Part shown: one piece after another, positions 17,135 through 25,450 of the stretch
Layout of the letters: the number at the start of each line of letters is the position of its first letter
Numbering within the stretch: the first letter of the stretch is position 1
NCBI RefSeq assembly: GCF_026341775.1
Contig: NZ_JAPEOB010000001.1
Location: 4,340,001 to 4,404,000 of the forward strand
DNA from: Streptomyces sp. NBC_00654
Lineage (GTDB): Bacteria; Actinomycetota; Actinomycetes; Streptomycetales; Streptomycetaceae
Reading direction: 5' to 3'
DNA: 64,000 nucleotides
Program-made: the position numbers and the translations under genes
The notes under the pieces: generated by a model
The model's database searches: none
Seen by the model: the letters and a program-made list of their open reading frames with translations, nothing else
Told to the model about the DNA's origin: nothing

Positions 17135-17923
17135 ATGGCAGCGGAGCGGAGCAGTGGCGACATCCTGGACGCGGCCGTCCACGTCCGTGAGGCCGCCAGG
17201 AGCGCCACGGCCGGCGCGGCGGGCGTCGACACGGTTCTGGCGGCGCTGTCGGACGTGGTGGCGTACGACCATGCCTCCCTGGCCCGGTGGGATCCACTGC
17301 GCCGGCGCCACACCACGCTGGCCGGGAGCTACCCGGAGGACGCCACGTCCTACATCGAGACCCGCCTCCACCGGGACCCGGTGTTCCCCGTGCTCCGCAG
17401 CCCGGACCGGGGCGGGCTCTGGCTCGGGGACGTCCCCGGGCAGTTGCTGGTGGCATCGCCGGGCTTCCAGGACGTGCTGTGCCCCCTCGGCATCGAGGAC
17501 GGCGTGGCCCAGTGCCTCTTCGCCGCCGACGGCCGGTACGTCGGCATGCTGAACGTCAGCACCCGCAGACCACGGCGCGCCCCGGATCCGGCGCGCGCCG
17601 TGGTCACACTGCTCACCGAGGCACTCGCCGCCGCGGTCGCCACCGGCGCGGGCCCGTCGCCCGAGGAGACCGCCGCGGCCGAGCCCGCGGCGGGCGCGCG
17701 GCCCCCGGAAGCGCGGCGGTTCGGCGGGCTCTCGCCCCGGGAGCTCCAGGTGCTGGCCGAACTGACGGTCGGCCGTACCAACCGGGAGATCGCCGAGCGG
17801 CTCTACATCACCCCGCGCACCGTGGGGACCCACATCGAGCACATCCTCGCCAAGCTCGACCTCCCCAACCGCTCGGCGGCCGCCGCCCGAGCCGTCGCCT
17901 GGGGCGTCGAACCCTCCCGCTGA
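17135..17923 (+). CDS. LuxR-family regulator with GAF-like sensor
   Basis: This 262-residue protein ends in a LuxR DNA-binding domain at about residues 197-255: LSPRELQVLAELTVGRTNRE, then IAERLYITPRTVGTHIEHIL. The N-terminal 160 residues look like a GAF-type small-molecule domain (VVAYDHASLARWDP, VPGQLLVASPGFQDVL). A linker rich in alanine and glutamate separates the two. It lies 31 bases after the amidohydrolase and is probably in the same transcript. It may sense the substrate or product of that enzyme, which is inferred from position. Confidence 0.85.
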   Translation: MAAERSSGDILDAAVHVREAARSATAGAAGVDTVLAALSDVVAYDHASLARWDPLRRRHTTLAGSYPEDATSYIETRLHRDPVFPVLRSPDRGGLWLGDVPGQLLVASPGFQDVLCPLGIEDGVAQCLFAADGRYVGMLNVSTRRPRRAPDPARAVVTLLTEALAAAVATGAGPSPEETAAAEPAAGARPPEARRFGGLSPRELQVLAELTVGRTNREIAERLYITPRTVGTHIEHILAKLDLPNRSAAAARAVAWGVEPSR

Positions 17924-17971
17924 CGCGGACCGGAGGCGGTGAGGCGGACGGGGACCGCGGTGGAGCGGGGC

Positions 17972-18646
17972 TCAGACCGCCATCGCTTCCTGGGTCCACC
18001 GGCTCACACGGTAGGGGACCCACCAGGCCAGGGGGCCGAGATGGAGGACGAGCTTCTCCTCGGTGAAGTCGTCCAGGGCGTCCTTGGCCACGGAGTCCTG
18101 CGGGGCCCCGTAGGAGAGCTCCCCGACAGCGTGGCGGTAGTGCGGTTCGTCCGCCGTGAAGCGCTGGAGGTTGCCCCAGCGGCGGTCGCGGATCTGGAGG
18201 AAGCCGGGGCCGTTGCGCCACAGGCACTTGCCCAGGTAGTGGCCGTTCCGCCAGGTGGAGAGTGCGGAGTCGGGCTCGGAGGCTCCGCGCAGGGTCCGGG
18301 GCGGCTGGAGATGGCTGAGGGCCTGCCAGTCATCCGGACGTGCCGGGTCCAGCCGGAGGTCCCATTCGACCAGTACGGCGCGGGCGGTGAGGTCCCGGAC
18401 CAGGCTGAGTGCCCGCGCGGTGCGGCGTGCTCCGGCGAGGTCCCCCGTCGCCGTGAGGTCCACGGCGGCCGGCAGGGCCACGCGGCGTGCGCCGAGTTCC
18501 CAGAGCCGGTCGCTCTCGGACGCCTCGGGGCCGGTCAGGTCGAGACTGCCCAGAGACATCCCGGGCAGGGCGCAGGCGGCTTCGTCGTAGTCGCGCCAGG
18601 CCGTGACGCGCAGGGTGTCCGCGGTGGTGTCGAGGGCTGAGTCCAT
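17972..18646 (-). CDS. DUF5825 family protein, RiPP-associated
   Basis: This 224-residue protein resembles the DUF5825 family, which is known mainly beside RiPP radical SAM C-methyltransferases. It has LRVTAWRDYDEAACALPGMS at the N-terminus and WRNGHYLGKCLWRNGPGFLQ then IRDRRWGNLQRFTADEPHY in the second half. The ATG at 18646 has GGAG 10 bases upstream; an ATG at 18682 lacks a site. The gene lies 105 bases after the radical SAM gene on the same strand. It is probably a helper of that enzyme, e.g. substrate recognition or a second modification. Its biochemical role is unknown. Confidence 0.75.
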   Translation of the reverse strand: MDSALDTTADTLRVTAWRDYDEAACALPGMSLGSLDLTGPEASESDRLWELGARRVALPAAVDLTATGDLAGARRTARALSLVRDLTARAVLVEWDLRLDPARPDDWQALSHLQPPRTLRGASEPDSALSTWRNGHYLGKCLWRNGPGFLQIRDRRWGNLQRFTADEPHYRHAVGELSYGAPQDSVAKDALDDFTEEKLVLHLGPLAWWVPYRVSRWTQEAMAV

Positions 18647-18751
18647 GGCAGGGAGTCTCCGGCTCGTGGGGTTCGCTGGCATCGGGCTGGGCTGGGTTGG
18701 GTTGGACTGGAGGGATGCGGACGCCGTCGCGGCCGACAGCGGGGCGGGGCC

Positions 18752-20743
18752 TCAGGCGAGTACGGCGTCACGGTCCGGCTGAGCGCCGGTGTCCGCTTCG
18801 TTGTCGGACGCGGACGGGGACGCGGACGGGGACGCGGACGGGTTCGGGGACGCGGTCCCGGGTGCCGCGTGCGCATGACGCATGAAGTCCAGACGCAGCA
18901 GGTTCTCGTTCACGGCGGACGGCGCGAGATGCACGTACTGGCCGCCGTCGGTGAAGAGAAGCCCGAGTTCCAGCCAGTGGGCCAGCAACGCTTCGACGTC
19001 CGCCCCGGTACGGCCGTGGCCGGGTATCCGGACCGTCGCCTTGCGGAGGACCGAGGCCGGTGCGTGCGGCTGGTCCAGGAGACGGAAGACCGCGGTCTCG
19101 AAGGGGTCGGTGAGCTCCATCACCCGCCAGGCGAAGGAGCGCCGAGCGCTGACGAGGACGATCCGGTCACCGAGGTCGGTATGTGTGAGACGGGCGTCGG
19201 TGTGGTGCTCCTTCCAGAGCGCCAGGGCATCGTTGAGAGCCGATACGGTGACCTCCCCGACGCCGCGCTCGGGGGCCTCGAAGACGTAGGCGAGGTCGTA
19301 CAGCTCCTCCTCCGGCAGGTCGTAGGTGAAGCGGTAGTGCGCCTCCGGCCGCAGCCCGTCGAACCCCAGCGACGGCTGGTTGAAGTACGGGCTGAAACGT
19401 TCGATGGCGATCCGGGCGGAGAGATCGACCGGCGGGTCGAGATGTTCCAGCGCCGGGATCTGACCGATGACCCCTTCGTAGTCCTTCGCGCTCTCGCCGG
19501 GAAAACCGTGGAGGTAGTTCCACGAGACGGACAGTCCCGTCTCCGCCCCGTCCCGGAGCATCCGTACGTTCTGGCAGCCGCTGACGCCCTTGTCCATCAG
19601 GTCCAGGACCCGTTTGTTGAGGCTCTCGATGCCCGGCTGCACATAGATGAGACCGGCCTCGGCCAGGGTACGCAGCTGGTTGCGCCGCATATTGGCCTTG
19701 ATCTCGACGTGCAGCCGCAGGTCGTACCCGCTGTCGATGATGCGGGGCAGCACGGTGGAGAGATAGCCCATGTCGAGGATGTTGTCGACGACGTACATGT
19801 CGAGCACCCGGTGCTTGCGCGCCAGGTCCATGATCTCCTCGTAGAAGACGTCGGGGCTCTTGCTGCGGAACTGCATGAAGGAGCCGTTGAGTCCGCAGAA
19901 GGTGCAGTGGTGCTTCTCGCCCCACCAGCACCCGCGAGCTCCCTCGACGACGAGTTTGGGCTCGACCCAGTTGCGGGCTACGGAAGCGGCCAGGCGCTCG
20001 AAGTACCCGCTGTAGTCGGGCGACAGGATCGTCGCGGGCGGCAGCGGACTCGATGCCATGGGATTCGCGGTGCTGGAGCCGTCTTCGGTCCGGTGGCAGA
20101 GCCCGGGGACCCCGGAGAGGCTCTCCCCGGCGGTGAGCGCGCTGAGCAACTGGGGGAACGCGGCCTCTCCCTCGCCCCGTACGACGTAGTCGAGGAAGGG
20201 GAAGTTGCGGTGCAGCGCCGCGCCCTGCTCGGCGTCGCAGTTGGCGCCGCCGATGACCGTCCTGATGTGCGGAGCGAGCCGCTTCACCTGCCTGGCCGCC
20301 GCCAGCGCGGCGGTGTTCTGCTGGAAGGTGGACGTGAAACCGACGACGTCCGGTGCCTCGCCGACGATCCGCCGAGCGATCTCCGCGACGAAGTCCGGTG
20401 CCATCCGGTGCAGTTTATGGGACATCTTCATCCGGGTCTTGCTCAGCTTGGTGCGCATCGCCTCGGTGAACTCCGCCTCGCGCCACGACGGGTCGTCGTA
20501 GAGGGCCGAGGAGAAGACCCAGTCGCCGCACCCCATGAAGTACGAGGACAGGGAGTAGTACTCGTAGTCGGTCGGCGTGAACTCGGTGCGTGCCGTGACC
20601 CAGTCGGTGAACTCCAGGTTTGCGTGGAGCACCGTCGCCGTGGCACCGGGAACGCGCTCGTCCACGCTGCGCTTGAGGATTCCCAGGGCGAGTGACGGAA
20701 GGTCGATGGGTGACCAGGGCATATTGACCAGCAGAACACGCAC
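18752..20743 (-). CDS. RiPP maturation radical SAM C-methyltransferase (cobalamin-binding type)
   Basis: This is a 663-residue protein. Residues 1-200 form a B12-binding-like domain (VGFTSTFQQNT, VIGGANCDAEQG, VVRGEGE). The radical SAM core starts at about 265 with the cluster motif C272-x7-C280-x2-C283 (GCWWGEKHHCTFCGLNG), spaced unlike the usual CxxxCxxC but as in the rSAM 'ocin'-type RiPP family. The segment YVQPGIESLNKRVLDLMDKG is also typical. GTG 20743 is chosen as start for the AAGGAG 6 bases upstream. It should place methyl groups on unactivated carbons of a precursor peptide. The C-terminus is a Ser/Pro repeat. A candidate precursor lies upstream at 21062. Confidence 0.88.
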   Translation of the reverse strand: MRVLLVNMPWSPIDLPSLALGILKRSVDERVPGATATVLHANLEFTDWVTARTEFTPTDYEYYSLSSYFMGCGDWVFSSALYDDPSWREAEFTEAMRTKLSKTRMKMSHKLHRMAPDFVAEIARRIVGEAPDVVGFTSTFQQNTAALAAARQVKRLAPHIRTVIGGANCDAEQGAALHRNFPFLDYVVRGEGEAAFPQLLSALTAGESLSGVPGLCHRTEDGSSTANPMASSPLPPATILSPDYSGYFERLAASVARNWVEPKLVVEGARGCWWGEKHHCTFCGLNGSFMQFRSKSPDVFYEEIMDLARKHRVLDMYVVDNILDMGYLSTVLPRIIDSGYDLRLHVEIKANMRRNQLRTLAEAGLIYVQPGIESLNKRVLDLMDKGVSGCQNVRMLRDGAETGLSVSWNYLHGFPGESAKDYEGVIGQIPALEHLDPPVDLSARIAIERFSPYFNQPSLGFDGLRPEAHYRFTYDLPEEELYDLAYVFEAPERGVGEVTVSALNDALALWKEHHTDARLTHTDLGDRIVLVSARRSFAWRVMELTDPFETAVFRLLDQPHAPASVLRKATVRIPGHGRTGADVEALLAHWLELGLLFTDGGQYVHLAPSAVNENLLRLDFMRHAHAAPGTASPNPSASPSASPSASDNEADTGAQPDRDAVLA
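18807..18842. repeat. Three tandem 12-bp repeats in the radical SAM 3' end
   Basis: Three exact copies of GACGCGGACGGG encode the SASPSASPSAS tail of the radical SAM protein. This looks like slippage expansion in a disordered C-terminus. Confidence 0.85.
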
Positions 20744-20872
20744 GGGGGCTCCTTGGCAGTGGTGCGGCGGGCAGGGGCGCACAAGGCACCGGAGGAATCG
20801 GGAGGGTCCGGGGAGAAGGAGAAGGGCCGGCCCGGTGCGCGGGCACGGGACCGGCCCCCGGGAGGGACCAGT

Positions 20873-21060
20873 GCGTGTGTCGAAAGTCCTGCCAGGCTCG
20901 CGACGCCCGGCACGCGCGCTCGCCGCGTTGTCGGCGTTGTCCGCGTTGTCGGAGTGTCCTCGTACGTCCAGTACGAGGACACTCCTCCGCCGTGCGATCG
21001 CACGCACCGGACGCCGTGAGCCCCGCCCTTCGGGCGGACGGCGCTACTTTCGACACACGC
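20873..21060. mobile_element. MITE-like element of 188 bp with 15-bp terminal inverted repeats
   Basis: The ends are GCGTGTGTCGAAAGT (20873-20887) and its exact complement (21046-21060). Between them are no gene but several nested dyads: the hairpin 20951-20985, a 14-bp palindrome around GCGATCGC at 20991-21004, a CCGCCC/GGGCGG hairpin at 21023-21037, and three GCGTTGTCG-like repeats near 20931-20957. It starts one base from the stop codon of the peptide gene. No target-site duplication is evident. It could instead be a purely RNA-structural leader. Confidence 0.5.
20951..20985 (-). terminator. Strong hairpin between peptide gene and radical SAM gene
   Basis: A perfect 15-bp inverted repeat (GGAGTGTCCTCGTAC and its complement) has a 5-base loop. 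It lies 77 bases after the stop of the 40-residue peptide gene and 208 bases before the radical SAM start. Such hairpins after precursor genes let more precursor than enzyme mRNA be made; here it is either that or part of an inserted element. Confidence 0.65.
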
Positions 21061-21061
21061 C

Positions 21062-21184
21062 CTAGTTCTCGATGTCCGCTTCCTCGGCGTTGCGGATGGG
21101 CACCGTGATGGTGATGCTGATGCCCGGCTTGCGGTTCTCCTCGTCGCCCGCGAGCGGGTCGTTGTTGATGATGTCCTTCTGCAT
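21062..21184 (-). CDS. Candidate RiPP precursor peptide (40 residues)
   Basis: This 41-codon frame runs from the ATG at 21184 to TAG at 21062-21064. GGAAAGG, within the 3' end of the S9 peptidase gene, lies 10 bases before the ATG, and the two genes are 7 bases apart. The peptide begins MQKDIINNDPLAGDEENRKP (residues 1-20), an acidic leader-like part. Residues 21-32 read GISITITVPIRN, alternating beta-branched residues, and the tail is AEEADIEN. Valine, isoleucine and threonine beta-carbons are known methylation sites in RiPPs modified by cobalamin radical SAM enzymes. The position between peptidase and methyltransferase supports a precursor role. It has no cysteines. Confidence 0.75.
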   Translation of the reverse strand: MQKDIINNDPLAGDEENRKPGISITITVPIRNAEEADIEN

Positions 21185-21191
21185 GATGTGT

Positions 21192-23084
21192 CTACCTTTC
21201 CGTGAGGCGTTGAGCCGTTCCGTTCGCGGCCGGTTCGGGATCGCTCGCCGGCCGGCCGGACTCCCCCCGCCTGGTGGAGGGGGGCGCTTCGGGGGTGGCG
21301 CGTGGACGGCCGCGGAGTTCGCGGTCGAGGAAGACGAGGGCGCCGCGCAGGACGCTCAGGTGGTCCCGGCCGTCGTATCCGTCGTGGCCGGTGTCCAGCC
21401 ACAGCGCCTCGTGGCGCTTGCGGTGGGTGACCAGCTCGTCCAGGTAGTCCCGGATCTGACCGGGTGGACACTTCGCGTCGTGCGTCGCCGCGACGACCAG
21501 CAACGGCGCGTCGAGGTCCGGGACATAGGTGTGCGGTGAGCTCCGCGCGTAGCGCGCGGGGAACTCCCGCGGAGTCCCCCCGAAGAGCCGCTCGTCCAGT
21601 GTGCGCAGGGCGGGTGTGGTGGTCGCGTGCGCGTGGGCGAGGTGGGCGACCGGTTTCACGGCGACGCCCGCCTGCCACAGGCCGGGGCGGGTTCCCAGCG
21701 CCAGCAGGGTGAGGTAGGCGCCCCAGGAGGTGCCCCAGAGGGCGAGTGCCCGCGGGTCCGCCCAGCCGCGCGCGACCAGGTCCGCTTGGACCGACGCGAG
21801 GTCGGCGACCTGGGTGAGCCCGACTCCCTCCGTCATCGCGTTGCGCCAGGCCGGCCCGTACCCGGTGGAGCCGCGGTAGTTGACCCGGGCGACGGCGAAG
21901 CCGGAAGCCACCAGGGAGTGCAGGGCACCGTCGTAGGCGTCGCGGTCGTGGTCGGCGGGACCGCCGTGGACGAGGAACACCGTGGGCGCCGGCGCGGACA
22001 CCCCCTCGGGCAGGGTGACGAGGGTGTGCACCGGCCCGTCGGGGCCCGGTGTCCACAGATCGCGCGGTACGCCGGGTACACGCGGGGGGAGATGCGGAGG
22101 GGAGGGCAGCGCGGTACCGGCGGTGGAGAGTGCGCGCGGCGGGGTGGCGGTACTGGTCCAGAGCGTGTGTACGTCGCCGTTCACCTGCTCGGAGGCGTCC
22201 AGCAGGGTGCCCGGGGCCGTGGGCAGTACGGTCAGCCGGCGGGCGGTGAGGTCGGCCCGGTGCAGGACACTGCGGCCGTGCCGGTCCTGGCGGATCAGTA
22301 CGGCGCGGCCGTCGGGGCACCAGCGGCCGGTGATCTCCGTGTCGAACGCGCACCACAGGTGGGTGATGAGCGGCTGGCCCGGGGACCAGGTGGCAAGGAG
22401 GTAGCTGCCCTGCCACTCCCGTACGAGCAGCAGGTCCCGCTGAGCGGGAAGGGGCCCGAACCCGAGGGACCACAGGGCTCCTTCGGGTTCTTCCAGCACG
22501 GCGTGCCGGGTGCCGTCGGTGCCGAACACGGTGACCGCGCTCGCGGAACGGGCCTGCGCACTGACGGCCAGCAGGTCACCGGCGGCGGTGATCCCGGTCA
22601 GATTCGCGTGATGGGGGAGACGGGCCACCGCGTGGGCCCCACCACCGCGCGGGCCGCTGAACACGGTGGTGCCTTCCGGGTCGCCCAGGGCGACCGCGAC
22701 GGTGCCGTCGCGGCTCACGCCGAGACCGCGTGCCAGACCCGCCGGCACGCCGTGGAGGCCGTCGCGGGCCGGTCCGCCGTCGAAGGGCCGGAACTTCCAG
22801 CGGCCCACACCGCGGGCGTCCTCCTCGAACCACCACACATGGGCCTGGGTGTCGATGGAACCGTGGAAGGTGCCCAGCGGGTGGTCGGTCACCTGCCGGG
22901 CGGAGGCGGTCGTGGCGTCCCAGGTGAAGACCTCGCAGCGGCCGCCCGCGTCGGCGGTGAAGACCATCCGGTGAGGATCCGTCGCGCACACCTCGGGCAG
23001 CGCGTCGCGGGAGACCAGAAAGGGAGGGGGCGCTTCGCCCACCGCGCGGGTGCTCCCGGAATCGGCGGCGGAGGGGCCCGTCAC
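21192..23084 (-). CDS. S9 family peptidase (prolyl-oligopeptidase-like)
   Basis: This 630-residue protein starts at GTG 23084, which overlaps the MFS stop by 4 bases (GTGA). The N-terminal 370 residues form a beta-propeller-like domain. The C-terminal alpha/beta hydrolase part has VFLVHGGPADHDRDAYDG, the nucleophile LALWGTSWGAYLTLLA (GTSWG), the acid ATHDAKCPPGQ, and the histidine DTGHDGYDG. S9 enzymes cleave short peptides, so here it probably trims the modified precursor or its leader. There is no signal peptide, so it acts in the cytoplasm. The peptide gene is directly downstream. Confidence 0.88.
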   Translation of the reverse strand: MTGPSAADSGSTRAVGEAPPPFLVSRDALPEVCATDPHRMVFTADAGGRCEVFTWDATTASARQVTDHPLGTFHGSIDTQAHVWWFEEDARGVGRWKFRPFDGGPARDGLHGVPAGLARGLGVSRDGTVAVALGDPEGTTVFSGPRGGGAHAVARLPHHANLTGITAAGDLLAVSAQARSASAVTVFGTDGTRHAVLEEPEGALWSLGFGPLPAQRDLLLVREWQGSYLLATWSPGQPLITHLWCAFDTEITGRWCPDGRAVLIRQDRHGRSVLHRADLTARRLTVLPTAPGTLLDASEQVNGDVHTLWTSTATPPRALSTAGTALPSPPHLPPRVPGVPRDLWTPGPDGPVHTLVTLPEGVSAPAPTVFLVHGGPADHDRDAYDGALHSLVASGFAVARVNYRGSTGYGPAWRNAMTEGVGLTQVADLASVQADLVARGWADPRALALWGTSWGAYLTLLALGTRPGLWQAGVAVKPVAHLAHAHATTTPALRTLDERLFGGTPREFPARYARSSPHTYVPDLDAPLLVVAATHDAKCPPGQIRDYLDELVTHRKRHEALWLDTGHDGYDGRDHLSVLRGALVFLDRELRGRPRATPEAPPSTRRGESGRPASDPEPAANGTAQRLTER

Positions 23085-24451
23085 GAGGTGCTCCCGGTGT
23101 CCTTGAGCGTACGGGGATGGGCCAGGCCGGTGTACGCGGCGAGGGCGATGAGGGCCGCTGTGCAGCCGAGGGCGGGTCCGGCCGATCCCGCCCGTGCCGC
23201 GAGCAGCCCGGCCGCGGCGGGCCCCACCGCCGCGGCGCCTCCCGCCGCGGCGGCCAGGACTGCCCCGGCCCGGGCCTGGAGGTGCGGGGGAGTGGTCGCG
23301 ATGGTTCTGGACTGGAGCACGACGGTGGCGCAGGGCAGGATCAGGCAGACCCCGCCGAACAGCGCGGCGAAGGCCCATGGCGAACGGGCCGCGGCCAGCC
23401 CCGCGGCGAGCGGCACGAGCAGCCAGGTCACCGTGAGGAACGCGCGGGCGGCGCCGAGCCGTACCGCCAGCGCGGGAGCCGCGAGCGCGCCCGCGATTCC
23501 GGCCGCCCCGGACACGGCCAGGACCAGCCCGGTCGCGGTCCCGCTGTGGCCGTCGCGCTCCAGGGAGAACAGCACCCCGAAGTAGAGGGCGGACAGCGCC
23601 CCGTTCACGACCGCGGTCCACAGCGTGACCAGGCGCAGCAGCCGAGTGGTACCCACCAGACGCAGGCCCGCGCCCGCTTCGGTGAGCAGAGCCTCGCGGC
23701 GAAGCCGGCGCGCGCGACGGTCCGGGCCCTCGCGGGAGGGGCCCGTACAAGCCGTGCCGCGCTCCCCGTCCGCGGGCCGGTCCGTGGGAGCGGCCGCGGG
23801 GCCGGCCCCTGCCGCCGCACGCAGATCCGCACGCATGAACCCGACGCACACGGCGGTCACCGCGTAGGACAGGGCATCGACGACGAAGGGCCAGGCGCGG
23901 CCCAACTGGTAGAGGGCGCCCCCGAGCAAGGGGCCCAGGACCAGGGCGACGTTGTCCCCCACCTCCAGCCTGGCCACGAGGCGGGGGTAGCCCTCCGGCG
24001 GGCAGATAATGGCGACCGTCCCGCGGGCCGCGGCGTCGTAGGCGGCGGTGCAGAGACGTTCCACCAGCACGGCGCACAGCAGCAGGACCAGGGGCGGCCG
24101 GCCCATGGTCACCATGACGGACACGGTCGCCATGGCCAGAGCGGCCAGACCCGCGGACCAGAGCATCACCGTCTTCCGGGCGCCCCGGTCGGCGGGGACC
24201 GCCGCCAGTGGTCCCAGTACCAGCCCGAAGGCCGCGGACGCACCCGCGATCAGACCGACCGCGGCAGGGGAGTACCCCAGCGTGAGCAGCAACAGCGGGA
24301 GCACGATGCCCGAGGTCTGGGTCCCGAGAGCGTCCGCGGTGCTCGCCCACCAGAACAGGCGTACATCACGGGGCGAGGCGAGAGGGTCGGCCGCGGTCGG
24401 AACTGCCGGGCTGTCGCTCGCCCTGGAAGCCGGCGTCGCTGACATATTCAT
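23081..24451 (-). CDS. MFS transporter of the RiPP cluster
   Basis: This 456-residue protein has repeated hydrophobic segments, DVRLFWWASTADALGTQTSG at the start and GAVPADRGARKTVMLWSAG-like loop sequence typical of the MFS motif between helices 2 and 3 (AVPADRGARKT is visible). It begins the minus-strand operon that continues into the S9 peptidase and the peptide gene. A GGAGGAGAGGGGG tract precedes the ATG at 24451; a second in-frame ATG at 24445 is also possible. It probably exports the mature peptide and gives self-protection. Its hydrophilic loop near residue 200 is long and alanine-rich. Confidence 0.85.
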   Translation of the reverse strand: MNMSATPASRASDSPAVPTAADPLASPRDVRLFWWASTADALGTQTSGIVLPLLLLTLGYSPAAVGLIAGASAAFGLVLGPLAAVPADRGARKTVMLWSAGLAALAMATVSVMVTMGRPPLVLLLCAVLVERLCTAAYDAAARGTVAIICPPEGYPRLVARLEVGDNVALVLGPLLGGALYQLGRAWPFVVDALSYAVTAVCVGFMRADLRAAAGAGPAAAPTDRPADGERGTACTGPSREGPDRRARRLRREALLTEAGAGLRLVGTTRLLRLVTLWTAVVNGALSALYFGVLFSLERDGHSGTATGLVLAVSGAAGIAGALAAPALAVRLGAARAFLTVTWLLVPLAAGLAAARSPWAFAALFGGVCLILPCATVVLQSRTIATTPPHLQARAGAVLAAAAGGAAAVGPAAAGLLAARAGSAGPALGCTAALIALAAYTGLAHPRTLKDTGSTS

Positions 24452-25450
24452 CTCCCCCTCTCCTCCTGCGACGATGAAGAAAGATCTTCACCAATCAGCT
24501 ACAAATTGCTGAAAATGAAAAGGAATTGAAACGAGCCGGAGCCTAGCCACGGGCTGCCGGGCGCCACAAGGGCATCGCGGGGTTCGGAATTGCCGGCCCC
24601 ACGGCGAAATCCGGCCTTGGTCCGGAAGGCTGTACGAGCCTTCGGGATGCTGCGCCGCTTACCCGTCCGCGATGGTGTGAAAGGCCGGAGAGCGCGTGGG
24701 CCGACGCGGGAGGCGGCGCCCGAGAGTTCGCTCCGGCACATGGCCGCTGGATCACGACCAGGCATTCCGGACCGGTGGTACAGCCCCTTGCGGTGAGCGG
24801 GGGGTGAGACGCCCACGCCTTCCGACCTCAGGCTTCGGCATCCCAACGATGAGGCCGAAAAGCCGAGTTCATGATTCAGGTGCCTGTGGAACAACAGGGC
24901 CGCTCCGCGTGGAGCCGTGCTCCGCCGCATTCTCGGAGGCGAAGCGCCCGGCTCCGTATCGGGGGGAGACTCCCCGGCGGATGCGCTGCTGCAACCATGA
25001 GGTTCTGGCGGGGCCCGGCCGGCCTCCACGGTCCGCGGGGCGGCCCCCGGCACCGTGATTGGCCGAAAGAGAAGGACTCAGGGGTACCCGCCACCATGTG
25101 GCCGGTACCCCTGAGTCCGTCGGGCTTGTTCGTCCTGCTTCGAGTAGCAGGGCTTTTCGCCCCGGCACGGCTTGGGCTTCGGTTCGCAGTGTTCGCCGTA
25201 CGCGTCGTGGCCTCACAGATCACGTCCGCGACGAGATCGTCGGTGACCCCGACATCGGCCACGCCGTGTTTCCGGTGTGGGCGACCGTGTATGTGTACGT
25301 CACCTCGTCGCCCGCTCGGTACATCCGGGTGTCGTCGGCGGACTTCTCCAGCAGGAGACCCGGCCCCGCCCGAACCGGAACGGTCACGTCGTCGGGCGGC
25401 GAATCGACCCGGGTACCGCCGGAAGAGATGCCGTCCGCCGGAGGTCGGCC
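24452..25450. other. Large intergenic region upstream of the RiPP operon
   Basis: About 1 kb without a convincing gene. The 24475-24540 stretch, just before the MFS start, is strikingly AT-rich and is the likely promoter/leader of the RiPP operon. At 25075-25117 there is a very strong hairpin. On the plus strand at about 25215-25350 a frame reads HVRDEIVGDPDIGHAVFPVW, which looks coding-like but has no start or known family; it may be a gene relic. Confidence 0.45.
25075..25117. terminator. Very strong isolated hairpin
   Basis: A 14-bp perfect inverted repeat (GACTCAGGGGTACC and its complement) encloses a second 5-bp dyad (GCCAC/GTGGC) around a 3-base loop, with one mismatch between the two stems. 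It lies about 330 bases past the 3' end of the serine hydrolase gene, so it may be a distant terminator or a remnant of a lost gene. Confidence 0.55.

Noticed and set aside
20415..21056. Minus-strand frame overlapping the radical SAM 5' end
   Set aside because: It runs in another frame through the inverted-repeat element and the radical SAM coding region; composition is arginine-rich and not protein-like.
23117..24442. Plus-strand frame opposite the MFS gene
   Set aside because: It is rich in glycine, arginine and glutamine, covers the MFS gene exactly in antisense, and has no RBS or family match.
24499..25053. Minus-strand frame in the gap upstream of the RiPP operon
   Set aside because: Low-complexity composition without RBS or family; it overlaps the AT-rich leader of the MFS gene.
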